Origin: Roseobacter sp. MH60115
GTDB lineage: Bacteria > Pseudomonadota > Alphaproteobacteria > Rhodobacterales > Rhodobacteraceae
Direction: 5' to 3'
Length of the DNA stretch: 64,000 nt
Assembly: GCF_015644665.1 (NCBI RefSeq)
Contig: NZ_JADOBQ010000010.1
Span: forward strand, 1 to 64,000
The notes beneath the pieces are model-generated. The model was not told where the DNA came from and searched no databases. It was given only the letters and a program-made list of their open reading frames with translations. Positions within the stretch are counted from its first letter, which is position 1. The number at the start of each line of letters is the position of its first letter. The position numbers were made by a program, and so were the translations under genes. Below are positions 35,872 to 45,507 of this stretch, in pieces.

Positions 35872-37404
35872 ATGAGATCGCCCGTACGGACCAACAGGAT
35901 TTTTTCAGAAGTCGTACCCCAAACTGTTTGGGTGCTGTTGATGGTGCTTTTGTTGGCGCCTATTGCGGTATCTTACCAAAGATTAGTGCCTTCATGGGAT
36001 GAGCTATACTTCTTACACCGTGCTGTCTGCGTAAACCGCGCTATTTATGACCTCAGTCTGAGCGATGTGAATAGATGCCTGGGCGCCATGTCAAAATCGC
36101 CGGTTCTGGCTATGCTTCTGGTTCCTTTCGGATCTGTCGAAGGTGCGCCGCATAAATTAGCTCTCGGTTCAGCCAGTCTTGCGCTTCTGTGCTTTGTGCA
36201 AATTCTGATCCTCATTCGCCTTGCGGTAAAGGTTGAGATATTGCGCGTTGCGATGGTGGTTGCTGCCCTGTCAACGCTTGTGGCCGCACCTTTGGCAATG
36301 GCTCCTGCGCCTTTTCTCGTAGATGGGTTGTTGAGCCTCACAGTAGCCTGCCTGCTTTTGCTGGTGATCGCCGAGGCAGGTGATCGAGACCGAACGCCTT
36401 CTCGAAGGGACAATATTCTTCGGGGACTTGTCTGGGGTTGGATCCTTGGCGTGGGCCTGCTTAGCAAACTGACCTTCTTATATTTTGCCGGCGTTGCCGG
36501 CGCAGCCGGATTGGCGCTCTCTTTTTATAACGGTGGATGGGCTGCCAGCAGGCAAAAGTTGTTGGGATGCTCAATTTCGATATTCATCCCTCTGCTCATC
36601 TTCTTAAGGTATCTTGATAACTACATCGCGCATGCCTCGACTTCTTCCTTCGGCAGTCTTTCGGCATTTTACAACGATGGACTGGGTCGGTGGGAGTATC
36701 TTGCCACGACGTTGCCGGAACTCGGCATATGGTATTGGGGCCTCCTGACCAGCCTGATTGTTATGGCTTTTTTGTTTCCTGCCTCCAAACACCAGCGTGT
36801 TGCGGCTCTGTTCATATGCCTGGCGGTGCTGGGATACCTTTGGATCGCCGCTGGCAGCCCTAATAAAGATGCACGCTTTTTCTGGCCAGTCTGGGCAGCA
36901 CTACCGTTTTGCCTGGCAGCTTTTGTCTCACCGCGAAGCGCCTCCTCGACCCATTCTGGGACGACACCAATACTGGCAGGTACGGTCCTAGCGATATTGC
37001 TGGCGTTACCGGCAGCGGTCAGGTTCGATATGACAGCTGTCATGGGGGCTGATGCTCTTCTAAACGAAATCTCTGAAAATCAGCCACTTTCCGTGACCCT
37101 TGCAAGCGATGAGCCAGCCTTTAATGTCGAAACGATCCTGCTGGCGCGCGAAGTCAACCACGAGAGATACAATCAACTCGCGCTGGATACAGTGGTTTAT
37201 GACATCACAAAAGATATGACGCGCGAGCAGTCGCTGGAGCGATTGGTGACATCAGATATCGTTGTTTTCCGTGACCCAGTTACACTTGGCGCACCTGAAT
37301 GGGCCAACCGCCATCTGGCGTTCTTTGCGCAGCAGATGCGTGCCAGATGTGCGGAACAAACCACGGTTGGGGCCTCTATTCATATTCTGCGAAATTGCCA
37401 GTAA
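35872..37404 (+). CDS. Multi-pass membrane protein, glycosyltransferase-C-like (ArnT/GT39-type layout)
   Basis: This 510-residue protein has about ten membrane helices and a short periplasmic C-terminal part from about 400. Just after the first helix it carries VPSWDELYFLHRA, an acidic loop in the position of the catalytic DE/EE motif of GT-C enzymes that use lipid-linked sugars. No named family can be fixed from sequence. A role in transferring a lipid-linked sugar to the glycan on the periplasmic side is plausible. The related layout at 46464 suggests two such proteins flank the cassette. The ribosome site is poor and the gene is low in GC. Confidence 0.6.
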   Translation: MRSPVRTNRIFSEVVPQTVWVLLMVLLLAPIAVSYQRLVPSWDELYFLHRAVCVNRAIYDLSLSDVNRCLGAMSKSPVLAMLLVPFGSVEGAPHKLALGSASLALLCFVQILILIRLAVKVEILRVAMVVAALSTLVAAPLAMAPAPFLVDGLLSLTVACLLLLVIAEAGDRDRTPSRRDNILRGLVWGWILGVGLLSKLTFLYFAGVAGAAGLALSFYNGGWAASRQKLLGCSISIFIPLLIFLRYLDNYIAHASTSSFGSLSAFYNDGLGRWEYLATTLPELGIWYWGLLTSLIVMAFLFPASKHQRVAALFICLAVLGYLWIAAGSPNKDARFFWPVWAALPFCLAAFVSPRSASSTHSGTTPILAGTVLAILLALPAAVRFDMTAVMGADALLNEISENQPLSVTLASDEPAFNVETILLAREVNHERYNQLALDTVVYDITKDMTREQSLERLVTSDIVVFRDPVTLGAPEWANRHLAFFAQQMRARCAEQTTVGASIHILRNCQ

Positions 37405-37522
37405 CTTACGCGTTTAAGACAACGGTCGAACCTGTATTCGCGCAAAACCTGCTTGCAAACGCCGAAGCGATCATGTTGCACAGACTGACGAAGATGATCG
37501 TTGCCGCTGGAAGCCCAAGACG

Positions 37523-38290
37523 ATGAAAAAGCCAGATCTCAAGATCATGAAGCTACGCACCGGTGAAGCGACGCGGGATGTGTATCTTCGAAATGATTCC
37601 AGTGACACAATGCTGGTTGGTGACATATTTGTTGATAAGGCACTGCATCTTTCAAGAACGCACCGTGCAAGTGAATTGGTGGATTGGTTAGACCGCTGCA
37701 GGGCAACGCCGCGGCGGCCTCTGATCGTGGATGCGGGGGCAAACATCGGGTTGAGCTGTATCGTTCTGTCTGCACAGGCGCCGGACGCACTGATTGTTGC
37801 GCTTGAACCTGAAGCGAGCAATTACGGATTGCTGCTTGCCAACACGCGGTCGCTGCCAGTTCTGCCCCTGCCCGTCGCTTTGGCCGCAGAGCCGGGTTGT
37901 GTGGTTGTTGAGGACCCGGGAGATGGTGAATGGGCTTATCGAACGCGATCTCTTGATGAAACTCATGTTGAAACAGCGGCGGTTTCTGCAGTTACAATAG
38001 ATGAAATTTTCGCGGCACATCGTGAGACATGTGTTCCCTATATTGTTAAAATCGACATCGAAGGTGCCGAAGAAGGCGTCTTTAATTGCGATGCGAAATG
38101 GATCGATGAAACCCCGCTCATTATCGTGGAGCTTCACGACTGGATGCTGCCCAAGGCTAGAACTGCGCAGCCTGTACTCAGGCGTCTTGTTCAGTCAGAC
38201 CGGGATTTCATCGTCCTGGGCGAAAACCTGATTTCAATGGCGATAGATCTGCCAGATCCTGCGTCTCAGCTGCCGGGAGGTCCTTCATGA
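37523..38290 (+). CDS. FkbM-family SAM methyltransferase
   Basis: This 255-residue protein has the SAM-binding loop LIVDAGANIGLSCIVLSA (about 68-85), an acidic strand IVALEPEASNYGLL, and the FkbM hallmark YIVKIDIEGAEEGVF (about 173-187), followed by IIVELHDWM. FkbM enzymes O-methylate sugars in polysaccharide and glycolipid pathways. It overlaps the next glycosyltransferase gene by ATGA. It probably methylates a sugar of the cassette glycan. Confidence 0.88.
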   Translation: MKKPDLKIMKLRTGEATRDVYLRNDSSDTMLVGDIFVDKALHLSRTHRASELVDWLDRCRATPRRPLIVDAGANIGLSCIVLSAQAPDALIVALEPEASNYGLLLANTRSLPVLPLPVALAAEPGCVVVEDPGDGEWAYRTRSLDETHVETAAVSAVTIDEIFAAHRETCVPYIVKIDIEGAEEGVFNCDAKWIDETPLIIVELHDWMLPKARTAQPVLRRLVQSDRDFIVLGENLISMAIDLPDPASQLPGGPS

Positions 38291-40455
38291 GCAAAGATCA
38301 TCCATCTAATTTAGAAGGCTATGATTATCTGCAGCGTATTCTATCCCAGCGGATGAACGAAAATGCGCTCAAAGAGGCGAAAAATTCACTGGACGTCGAT
38401 TTCGAGATCGTTGGCTATGAAGCGATAGACCGTCAAAGTTCCGGCACCAATCGACAGGTAGAGCGGAAAGGTGAGCGCCCGCGCGTCGAAATGCTTGAGA
38501 TCGAGCTTACCAGGATACTTCGGCGTCCTTGGAAACCACTTCTGGAAACATTCAAGCGCAAGCTCGCATTTGCCGGTGCAGCCATCGCAAAACATGTCGC
38601 TCCAGGAAAAGTGGGAGGCCTGCAACGCTCCGTGAAAAAGCGAAATCCTGACAGATTTCTATCAGCTTCAACGAAGTTTGATGATCGCGGCTCTCGAAAG
38701 TACCGGCGACAGAGCAAGAAGATGATTCAGAAATTTGGGGACCCTGGGTTATCCGCAATGCCGCTGCACATGCACGTTGGCAGTGGGAGCGTGGTTCAGC
38801 AGATGCTCGCGGCTGTCAGGGTGCCGGAGACAGCGGGTGCGCGCACCAATGCAAGTTTTTCAGTTGTTACACCATTTCACACACATGTGGCGTATTTTGA
38901 AACCTGTGCGCAGAGCGTTCTTGCTACGCTCGAGTACTGCAAGCAGCCCGTTGAATGGGTTATTTTCAATGACGACCCCAATGTTGCAGATGACGATCTG
39001 CGCGCACTCATACCTGAGAAACTGCTTGCGCAAACGACAATTCTTTCCGATGGGCAAAATCATGGGATTGCAGGGGCACAGAATCTTGCAATCGCATCGG
39101 CGCGACATTCCTGGATTGTTTTGCTTGATTGTGATGATGCCCTGGAACCTCAGGCGCTGCCAACGCTCAACAGCGAAATTATCAAGGCCCCGAGGTGTCG
39201 ATATTTTACATCCCTGATGATCGACATGGACAAGAACGGTAAGCAAATCCGGCAGCGTAAACGTGAACATGCCCTGACGAATATGTTCGACAAAGGCATG
39301 CTGGCGGGCCATATGGTTGCCTTTCGCAAGGACCTTTTCGAAGAACTTGGCGGCTTCGATACGCGATTTGCCGGTGTTCAAGACTTCGATTTTGCGCTTC
39401 GCACAGCGATACGTGAGCCCATCAAGGGTATTGACCAATATCTTTACCGGTATCGCTGGCATCACCAAACACAATCTGTGGGCAAATCTTCGTGGCAGGA
39501 AACCCGGTCTTATGCCGTACGCGCGCAGTTTTTACGAAATCTGTCCGAGCAGCCATGCCCGCCAGCAATCAGCACCAAGAGATTGCCGCACGCGCCAACC
39601 GCCTTGTGCGTCATTCGCACCCAAGGCAACCGGATGGAGTTGCTGGACGAAACGATTGCCTCAGTGCGTAGCCAGTCCATCGCTATGACGCCTTGCGTGA
39701 TCGTACATGGCGATCAGGACAAATTTGGGTTCGTCAGCAGGCGACTGGCCGCAGCGGACAAAAAATCCGGCTCCTCCCCTGTGGTGGTCCTGCATGCCGA
39801 TGAGGTGGAAAAGCGGCGGGGATATCCTTGTAACGTCGGGCTGGATTATCTGTGCGAAAATCAAAGCAAATACGATCTGCTTTGTTTCCTTGACGATGAC
39901 GACCACTATTTGCCGGGCTTTGGGGAACGTCTGGCCAATGTCCTGCGTGACCGATCTGCAGATTTTGCCTTTGGCATCTCAAATGCGCTGCCCGTCTCTG
40001 GCGAACCGTTTGTGCAGCATGGGTTGCGACCCGCAGTTGGGCTGCTTGCCGGGAATTTCATCACCTTTAACAGCTTCATCGTCCGCACAGATGCCATTCT
40101 AAATTCGGGTATCAGGTTTGATGAAACCATTCACTATATGGAGGATTATGACTTCTTGTTGAAAATGCTGCAGGCTGGATTCCGGATGGAACCTTTGCCA
40201 GAAGCTGTTTGTGAATACCGCCTTATTGGCGACGGCAATGCGGAGATTAAACAGGACGAACCACACTTCAAGGTATGTCAGACCAAGGTTAAAAACCGTG
40301 CCAAAGCGATCGCAACACGTTTCCCGGCCAAACGTTTCTGGGCAGAGCTTGCTTCTTTCCCCGGGGTGCAGCGGCCGCCCTTTGAGGAAGAAGAGATCAT
40401 ACATATGCAGATAGCTTGGGAACTGATTAGAAAGTCGCAAAAGGGTGCTCTGTAA
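38287..40455 (+). CDS. Large protein with two GT2 (GT-A) glycosyltransferase domains
   Basis: This 722-residue protein starts at an ATG after GGAGG. An N-terminal region of about 190 residues is helical and basic, with no known domain. The first GT-A domain follows (about 195-420; SVVTPFHTHVAYFETCAQS, NHGIAGAQNLAIASA, LLDCDDALEPQ). The second GT-A domain is at about 440-690 (CVIRTQGNRMELLDETIASV, YDLLCFLDDDDHYLPG, MEDYDFLLKM). Both have the metal-binding acidic motif. Two-domain GT2 proteins often build a disaccharide repeat or act in sequence. Donors cannot be told from sequence. Confidence 0.82.
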   Translation: MSKDHPSNLEGYDYLQRILSQRMNENALKEAKNSLDVDFEIVGYEAIDRQSSGTNRQVERKGERPRVEMLEIELTRILRRPWKPLLETFKRKLAFAGAAIAKHVAPGKVGGLQRSVKKRNPDRFLSASTKFDDRGSRKYRRQSKKMIQKFGDPGLSAMPLHMHVGSGSVVQQMLAAVRVPETAGARTNASFSVVTPFHTHVAYFETCAQSVLATLEYCKQPVEWVIFNDDPNVADDDLRALIPEKLLAQTTILSDGQNHGIAGAQNLAIASARHSWIVLLDCDDALEPQALPTLNSEIIKAPRCRYFTSLMIDMDKNGKQIRQRKREHALTNMFDKGMLAGHMVAFRKDLFEELGGFDTRFAGVQDFDFALRTAIREPIKGIDQYLYRYRWHHQTQSVGKSSWQETRSYAVRAQFLRNLSEQPCPPAISTKRLPHAPTALCVIRTQGNRMELLDETIASVRSQSIAMTPCVIVHGDQDKFGFVSRRLAAADKKSGSSPVVVLHADEVEKRRGYPCNVGLDYLCENQSKYDLLCFLDDDDHYLPGFGERLANVLRDRSADFAFGISNALPVSGEPFVQHGLRPAVGLLAGNFITFNSFIVRTDAILNSGIRFDETIHYMEDYDFLLKMLQAGFRMEPLPEAVCEYRLIGDGNAEIKQDEPHFKVCQTKVKNRAKAIATRFPAKRFWAELASFPGVQRPPFEEEEIIHMQIAWELIRKSQKGAL

Positions 40456-41462
40456 TGTCAGCCGACACACATCTTGGCATCAGTGTCGTTTTGCCAGTTT
40501 TTTTCCGTCATGTGTCTGAAGACAACATCCGGTTATTGCGCGATGCACTGTCATCGGTTTTCGACCAGTCTTATGATGCGCCTTGCGAAGTTCTCCTGAT
40601 TGATGACGGTAGTCCTGTTCCGGTTGAAAGCCTCGCGGGTGAACTGGGTTCCGCTGCCGCTCAAGTGACCTGGCTGCGCCTTGATCGGAACCAAGGCATC
40701 GTAGGGGCTTTGAACAGAGGGATTGATGCGGCCCGGCATCCGTTGATCGCACGTATGGATGCGGATGACCTCTGGCTGGATGGGAAGCTTGCCGCGCAGA
40801 TGGCGCTTTTCAAGTCAGATCCTGATCTGACGATCTGTGCAACAGGTATGACACGGATTAATTCCACAGGCGATGAGATTGATACACATATACGTCCAGG
40901 GGATTGGGGCGGCATTCTTAAGTTTTTTGTCGAGGGAGGCTGCCCGTTTCCGCATGGGAGCGTGATCGCGCGGAAACAGATCTATCAAGTGCTTGGAGGG
41001 TATCCTCATTCTGCAGAAGTGCGGCATTGTGAAGACTATGCCCTGTGGAGCCATTGGCTGCGTTTTTTCAAACCGGCCATGGTCGAGGCAGCACTGTATT
41101 CCTATCGCGTCAGTGACAGTTCGGTTTCTGGTGAACACGCCGCACAACAGGCAAAGTCGTCTGCGTTTATCCGCGACAGCTTCGAGATGCTGGGTCTGTC
41201 CGAAGTATTGCCCACCGCGCTACCTGCTTTGGCTGATGCGCTTGGTGCCTCTTTGATTGAGGCGGGGCATCTGGCCTATAGAATGTGGCATTTCCAGTCT
41301 CCCGCCGCGCTACCTGCACAGGCAATAGAGCCTTTGGCTGCCGTTTTGCCGGATCGTGTTCTTGTATCTTGCGATACTGCACAGTCGTGGCAGGATGCTC
41401 TACATCTGCAAGGGAACAGCGGAACCAGTCTCAAAGGGATTGCGGCAGAGGTTGTGGGCTAG
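40455..41462 (+). CDS. Glycosyltransferase family 2
   Basis: This 335-residue GT-A enzyme begins ISVVLPVFFRHVSEDNIRLL and has LLIDDGSPVP, NQGIVGALNRGIDAA and RMDADDLWLDGKL (metal-binding DADD). HCEDYALWSHWLRFFKP near 195 is the usual acceptor-side ED motif. Its ATG overlaps the stop of the previous gene (TAATG), so translation is coupled. It adds a sugar to the cassette glycan. Confidence 0.88.
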   Translation: MSADTHLGISVVLPVFFRHVSEDNIRLLRDALSSVFDQSYDAPCEVLLIDDGSPVPVESLAGELGSAAAQVTWLRLDRNQGIVGALNRGIDAARHPLIARMDADDLWLDGKLAAQMALFKSDPDLTICATGMTRINSTGDEIDTHIRPGDWGGILKFFVEGGCPFPHGSVIARKQIYQVLGGYPHSAEVRHCEDYALWSHWLRFFKPAMVEAALYSYRVSDSSVSGEHAAQQAKSSAFIRDSFEMLGLSEVLPTALPALADALGASLIEAGHLAYRMWHFQSPAALPAQAIEPLAAVLPDRVLVSCDTAQSWQDALHLQGNSGTSLKGIAAEVVG

Positions 41463-41512
41463 AATCCCGTGGAACCTATGTGCTAACCGACCTGCAATGG
41501 AAAAAACCAGCG

Positions 41513-42760
41513 ATGTACCACTTCAGCGGTACTCCAGCAGAAAAGACACAAACCATGACTGACGCGCGCCATGTTCCCTTGAACGTCAACACACTCGGAG
41601 CGGAGGAAATTGCCGCGGCGAAAAACGTTCTAGACAGCGGCTATATGACAATGGGTAAGGAAGTTGCGGCTTTCGAGGCGGAATTTGCTGACTATGTTGG
41701 CGCGCGCCACGCTCTGATGGTCAACTCAGGCTCTTCTGCAAATCTGCTGGGTGCATTTGCTCTCGCCAACCCGATTTGTCCCGTACCTTCAGGGCTGAAG
41801 CCCATCAAGCCAGGAGATGAGGTCATTGTTCCGGCGCTCACATGGTCGACGACAATCTGGCCGTTTGTTCAGGTTGGAGCTGTGCCTGTTTTTGTGGATT
41901 GTGATCCTGCGACATTGCAAATGCAACCTGCTGCGATCAAGGCCGCCATCACGGATAAAACTGCTGCGATCGCAGTAGTGCATGTGTTGGGAGGCGCGAT
42001 GGATGCAGCGGCAACCCGTGATATCGCAAGAGCGCACAATCTATGGTTCTTCGAAGATACCTGTGAGAGCCTGGGAGTGCAGTTGGATGGCCAGCAATGC
42101 GGTACCTTTGGCCATATCGGGACCTATAGCTTTTATTTTGCCCACCATATCACGACCATCGAAGGAGGTATGGTGGTCACGGATGATGATGATCTTGCAG
42201 ATCTTATGCGGGCCATGCGCGCGCATGGATGGGTTCGGCATATGAAGGGTGGCGATCACATTGCCAGCCAATATCCGCACATCGATGCGCGTTTCTTGTT
42301 TCATACAACGGGCTTCAATCTGCGCTCCACCGATTTGAACGCCGCAATCGGTCGAATTCAGTTGAAGCGGTTGGATTCTTTCAATGAAGCACGACGTGAT
42401 GTCGGAGAGAAGCTGGCCGAGGCGCTACGTCCCATCACCGAGAAAGATATATTACAGATCATGCAGTTTGACACACGGGTGTCTCCCGCACCGTTCGGGT
42501 ATCCCGTGATCTGTCAGTCCACAGCAGTGCGCGATAAACTTCAAGCGCACCTGGAGGCTGCGGGTGTTGAAACCCGACCAGTGATCTGTGGCAACCTCGC
42601 GCGCCAACCGGCCATGTCTCACATCCCACACCGATGTGCGAATGATCTGGCGGGCGCCGACAGGATAATGGATTGCGGGCTATATTGGGGGACGCATCCC
42701 TTCATGACATCCCAGGATATCGACTATATCGCTACGCGCGTGATTGAAGGGCTCACATGA
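41513..42760 (+). CDS. colD: DegT-family PLP enzyme of ColD/RfbH type (sugar 3-dehydratase)
   Basis: This is a DegT/DnrJ/EryC1/StrS-fold protein of about 415 residues. The PLP lysine position reads [14 protein letters not shown], with His (codon 42143-42145) where aminotransferases have Lys. This change is known from ColD (GDP-4-keto-6-deoxymannose 3-dehydratase) and RfbH/E1, which remove the 3-hydroxyl. The remaining PLP-site blocks, [14 protein letters not shown] and [10 protein letters not shown], are intact. The next genes are gmd and a GDP-fucose-synthase-like epimerase, the order expected for a GDP-3,6-dideoxyhexose route. The start is uncertain: ATG 41513 or 41555, neither with a strong ribosome site; 41555 gives a more usual N-terminus. 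The symbol is by analogy. Confidence 0.82.
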   Translation: MYHFSGTPAEKTQTMTDARHVPLNVNTLGAEEIAAAKNVLDSGYMTMGKEVAAFEAEFADYVGARHALMVNSGSSANLLGAFALANPICPVPSGLKPIKPGDEVIVPALTWSTTIWPFVQVGAVPVFVDCDPATLQMQPAAIKAAITDKTAAIAVVHVLGGAMDAAATRDIARAHNLWFFEDTCESLGVQLDGQQCGTFGHIGTYSFYFAHHITTIEGGMVVTDDDDLADLMRAMRAHGWVRHMKGGDHIASQYPHIDARFLFHTTGFNLRSTDLNAAIGRIQLKRLDSFNEARRDVGEKLAEALRPITEKDILQIMQFDTRVSPAPFGYPVICQSTAVRDKLQAHLEAAGVETRPVICGNLARQPAMSHIPHRCANDLAGADRIMDCGLYWGTHPFMTSQDIDYIATRVIEGLT

Positions 42761-43764
42761 CAAAAACAGCACTTATTACCGGCATCACCGGACAGGATGG
42801 TTCCTATCTTGCGGAGCTTCTCCTGTCCAAAGGCTATGAGGTGCACGGGATCATTCGTCGGTCATCGTCGTTTAACAGTGGACGCATCATTCATCTTTTT
42901 GAAGAAGTTCAAAACCCTGATGCAAAGTTTCACCTGCATTATGGGGAGCTCACCGATGGTACCCGGCTGGAGAAGCTGATTGAGAAAGTGGAGCCTGATG
43001 AATTCTATAATCTCGGAGCGCAGAGCCACGTGCGGGTGTCTTTTGACGAGCCAGTTTACACAGCGGATGTCGTAGGTCTTGGTACGTTGCGTACATTGGA
43101 GGCTATCCGAAATGCAGGTGGCGCCCAAACCGTAAGGTTCTATCAGGCGTCTAGCTCGGAAATGTTTGGCCTTGTCCAGGAAGTGCCCCAAAGCGAGACA
43201 ACGCCCTTCTATCCACGTAGTCCCTATGCCTGCGCCAAAGTTTACAGCTATTGGCAGGTGGTGAACTACCGCGAGGCTTATGGGTTGCATGCGTCGAACG
43301 GAATTCTTTTTAATCACGAAAGCCCGCGGCGTGGCGAAACTTTTGTAACACGCAAGATCACCCGGGGTCTTGCACGGATTCTCGCGGGTCTCGACGACAA
43401 GCTGTATCTGGGTAATCTGGATGCAAAACGCGATTGGGGGTTTGCCGGTGATTATTGCGATGCCATGTGGCGGATGCTGCAGCAGGACACTCCGGACGAT
43501 TATGTGATTGCCACCGGAGAAACCTGGAGTGTGAAGGATTTCCTCAGAAAATGTTTCGAACGGGTCGGGTTGAACTGGGAAGACTATGTGGAATTCGATC
43601 CCCGCTACCTGCGCCCCTCTGAGGTGGAACTGCTGATCGGTGATCCCTCAAAGGCACGTAAACAATTAGGCTGGACTCCTAAAACTAGTTTTGACGATCT
43701 TGTGAAAATGATGGTCGATTCTGATCTGGAAGACCACAAGCAGTTGCATCGCATCGTTTCATGA
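42757..43764 (+). CDS. gmd: GDP-mannose 4,6-dehydratase
   Basis: This 335-residue extended SDR protein begins [20 protein letters not shown], the classic Gmd N-terminus, and continues with [29 protein letters not shown], the catalytic SSSEMFG and [15 protein letters not shown] (Tyr and Lys). [18 protein letters not shown] is also family-specific. It makes GDP-4-keto-6-deoxy-D-mannose from GDP-mannose, which ManC (62130) supplies. ATGA overlaps on both sides tie it to colD and the epimerase gene. Confidence 0.95.
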   Translation: MTKTALITGITGQDGSYLAELLLSKGYEVHGIIRRSSSFNSGRIIHLFEEVQNPDAKFHLHYGELTDGTRLEKLIEKVEPDEFYNLGAQSHVRVSFDEPVYTADVVGLGTLRTLEAIRNAGGAQTVRFYQASSSEMFGLVQEVPQSETTPFYPRSPYACAKVYSYWQVVNYREAYGLHASNGILFNHESPRRGETFVTRKITRGLARILAGLDDKLYLGNLDAKRDWGFAGDYCDAMWRMLQQDTPDDYVIATGETWSVKDFLRKCFERVGLNWEDYVEFDPRYLRPSEVELLIGDPSKARKQLGWTPKTSFDDLVKMMVDSDLEDHKQLHRIVS

Positions 43765-44816
43765 CCGGCTATCGGACTCTGGTTACGGCCGCTGACATCC
43801 ATCCGGATACCCGTGCTTTCTTTGAAGGGCGTGACGTACTGGTTTTAGGTGGCAGCGGCTTCATCGGCTCGCACGTGGTGGAGCAATTGCTGCAAATCGG
43901 GGCACATCCCTTTGTCGTGACACGGCAAAAGGATCCTGTTTTTCTGCATAGTGTCGCAGACCAGATAAAGTGTCTGCATGGCGATTTGACCGACAAGGCC
44001 TTTACCAAAGACGCTATGGCACGCGTCAGTGTGGTCATGAACCTTGCCGCAAATGTCGCAGGTCTGGAATACAACGCCACTCACCCGGCCTCGATCTTTA
44101 TGGATAATTTATCCGTATTCATGTCGTCCATTTCCGCTGCGGCAGAGGCGGGTATTGACCGATATCTGGTCACAAGCTCTGCTTGTGTCTATCCACGACA
44201 TTGTTCCGTGCCCACGCCTGAAACCGAAGGGTTCATGGACGAACCGGAACCCACCAATGCCGGATACGGCTGGGCCAAGCGGATGGAGGAGTTTCTGGGC
44301 GCAGCCACGGCGCAGGAATACGGGTTATCAGTTGCAATCGGTCGTCCTTACAACGCGTATGGACCGCGTGATAATTTTGACCCAGCCTCTTCCCATGTCA
44401 TTCCTGCCTTGATCCGCAAAGCTTTACTGACCGATGACGATACCTTTGACGTCTGGGGTGATGGTACGCACTCGCGCGATTTTCTCTATGTGGACGATTT
44501 CGCACGTGGTCTGATCGAAGTGGCGGCGCGGTTTCCAAAGGCAGAAGCCGTCAATCTCGGGGCGGCGATGGAATGTACTATCCGCGAGGTGGCAACCATT
44601 ATCGCTGAAGAGGTTTCCCGCCAGCGAGGGCGCAGTATTGTGCCGACGTTCAACCCGCAAGGCCTGACAGGACAACCGCGCCGCGCCTGTGATACCACCA
44701 AAGCGCAAACCGAGCTGGGATACAAAGCAGCTGTGCCTTTGCGTACCGGGCTGCGCCGCACAATAGAATGGTATGTAGACAATGAAAATTGCACTGATAA
44801 TCCTCACGCGAAATGA
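43761..44816 (+). CDS. NAD(P)-dependent epimerase/reductase, GDP-fucose/GDP-colitose synthase-like
   Basis: This 351-residue SDR enzyme has its nucleotide motif at [18 protein letters not shown] (about 26-43), later than usual because of an N-terminal extension. It has [15 protein letters not shown], the catalytic SSACVYPRH and [16 protein letters not shown] (Tyr/Lys), and [15 protein letters not shown], all typical of GDP-fucose synthases (WcaG/Fcl) and of the related ColC. Next to a ColD-like enzyme it most likely performs the 5-epimerisation and 4-reduction that yields GDP-L-colitose; without that context it would be called GDP-fucose synthase. It overlaps the next gene by 35 bp. Confidence 0.82.
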   Translation: MTGYRTLVTAADIHPDTRAFFEGRDVLVLGGSGFIGSHVVEQLLQIGAHPFVVTRQKDPVFLHSVADQIKCLHGDLTDKAFTKDAMARVSVVMNLAANVAGLEYNATHPASIFMDNLSVFMSSISAAAEAGIDRYLVTSSACVYPRHCSVPTPETEGFMDEPEPTNAGYGWAKRMEEFLGAATAQEYGLSVAIGRPYNAYGPRDNFDPASSHVIPALIRKALLTDDDTFDVWGDGTHSRDFLYVDDFARGLIEVAARFPKAEAVNLGAAMECTIREVATIIAEEVSRQRGRSIVPTFNPQGLTGQPRRACDTTKAQTELGYKAAVPLRTGLRRTIEWYVDNENCTDNPHAK

Positions 44817-45507
44817 GCGCGACTGTGTAGAAATCGTGATGCCCGACGTGCCAGCGCCGGGTCCTGGTGCGGGGTATGACGATGTTGTCGTGATTGATGG
44901 CGGCTCGACGGATGGCACTGTGGAGTGGTTCGAAGAGAACGATATCCGCGTGGTCGGTCAGCAAAGCCGCCGAGGGCGCGGCCACGCGTTCCAGATTGCC
45001 TTTGAGAGCGTGGAGGCGGATGCCTACCTGTTTTTCTCGCCCGATGGCAACGAGGATCCTGCGGATTTACCTAAATTCCGACCATTACTTGAGGCTGGGA
45101 ATGACATTGTCATCGCCTCACGGATGATGAAAGGGGCCCACAACGAAGAAGACGATCAGCTGATCCGTTTGCGCAAGTGGGCAAACAATGCATTCAACTT
45201 CATGGCCAATACAGCTTTCCGGGGAAAACATCCCTACATCAGCGATTCCATCAACGGGTATCGAGCAATTACCAAATCCGCCGCCGACCGTTTGCTGCTT
45301 GACGCCCCTGACTACACTATCGAATACCAAATGACGATGCGCGCGTTTCAGGCTGGTCTCAAGATTGCAGAATTTCCGACAAACGAAGGACAGCGTGTGG
45401 CAGGCGATACACAGGCCCATGCAATCCCGACCGGCCTGCGCTTTATCAAAGCCTTCTGGACCGAGTTGCGTCGTGACAAGTCAAGTTTGACGGATGGGTC
45501 AGATTAA
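44782..45507 (+). CDS. Glycosyltransferase family 2, DPM/polyprenyl-phosphate-type
   Basis: This 241-residue protein begins [17 protein letters not shown], with DDVVVIDGGSTDGTVEWF, RRGRGHAFQIAFE and LFFSPDGNEDPADL; the SPDGN takes the place of DxD. DSINGYRAITKSAADRL and EYQMTMRAFQAG resemble dolichyl-phosphate mannose synthase-like GT2 proteins. No C-terminal membrane helices are present. It may load a sugar onto undecaprenyl phosphate for the GT-C-like proteins of the cassette. The start overlaps the previous gene by 35 bp and has no strong ribosome site, so coupling is likely. Confidence 0.82.
   Translation: MKIALIILTRNERDCVEIVMPDVPAPGPGAGYDDVVVIDGGSTDGTVEWFEENDIRVVGQQSRRGRGHAFQIAFESVEADAYLFFSPDGNEDPADLPKFRPLLEAGNDIVIASRMMKGAHNEEDDQLIRLRKWANNAFNFMANTAFRGKHPYISDSINGYRAITKSAADRLLLDAPDYTIEYQMTMRAFQAGLKIAEFPTNEGQRVAGDTQAHAIPTGLRFIKAFWTELRRDKSSLTDGSD

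Noticed and set aside
35634-35894. 86-codon minus-strand frame in the AT-rich gap before the cassette
   Set aside because: No ribosome site, overlaps the start of the plus-strand gene at 35872, and no domain or family pattern.
41513-42760. Perosamine synthase-type aminotransferase
   Set aside because: The PLP lysine is replaced by His, which fits ColD/RfbH 3-dehydratases and not aminotransferases.
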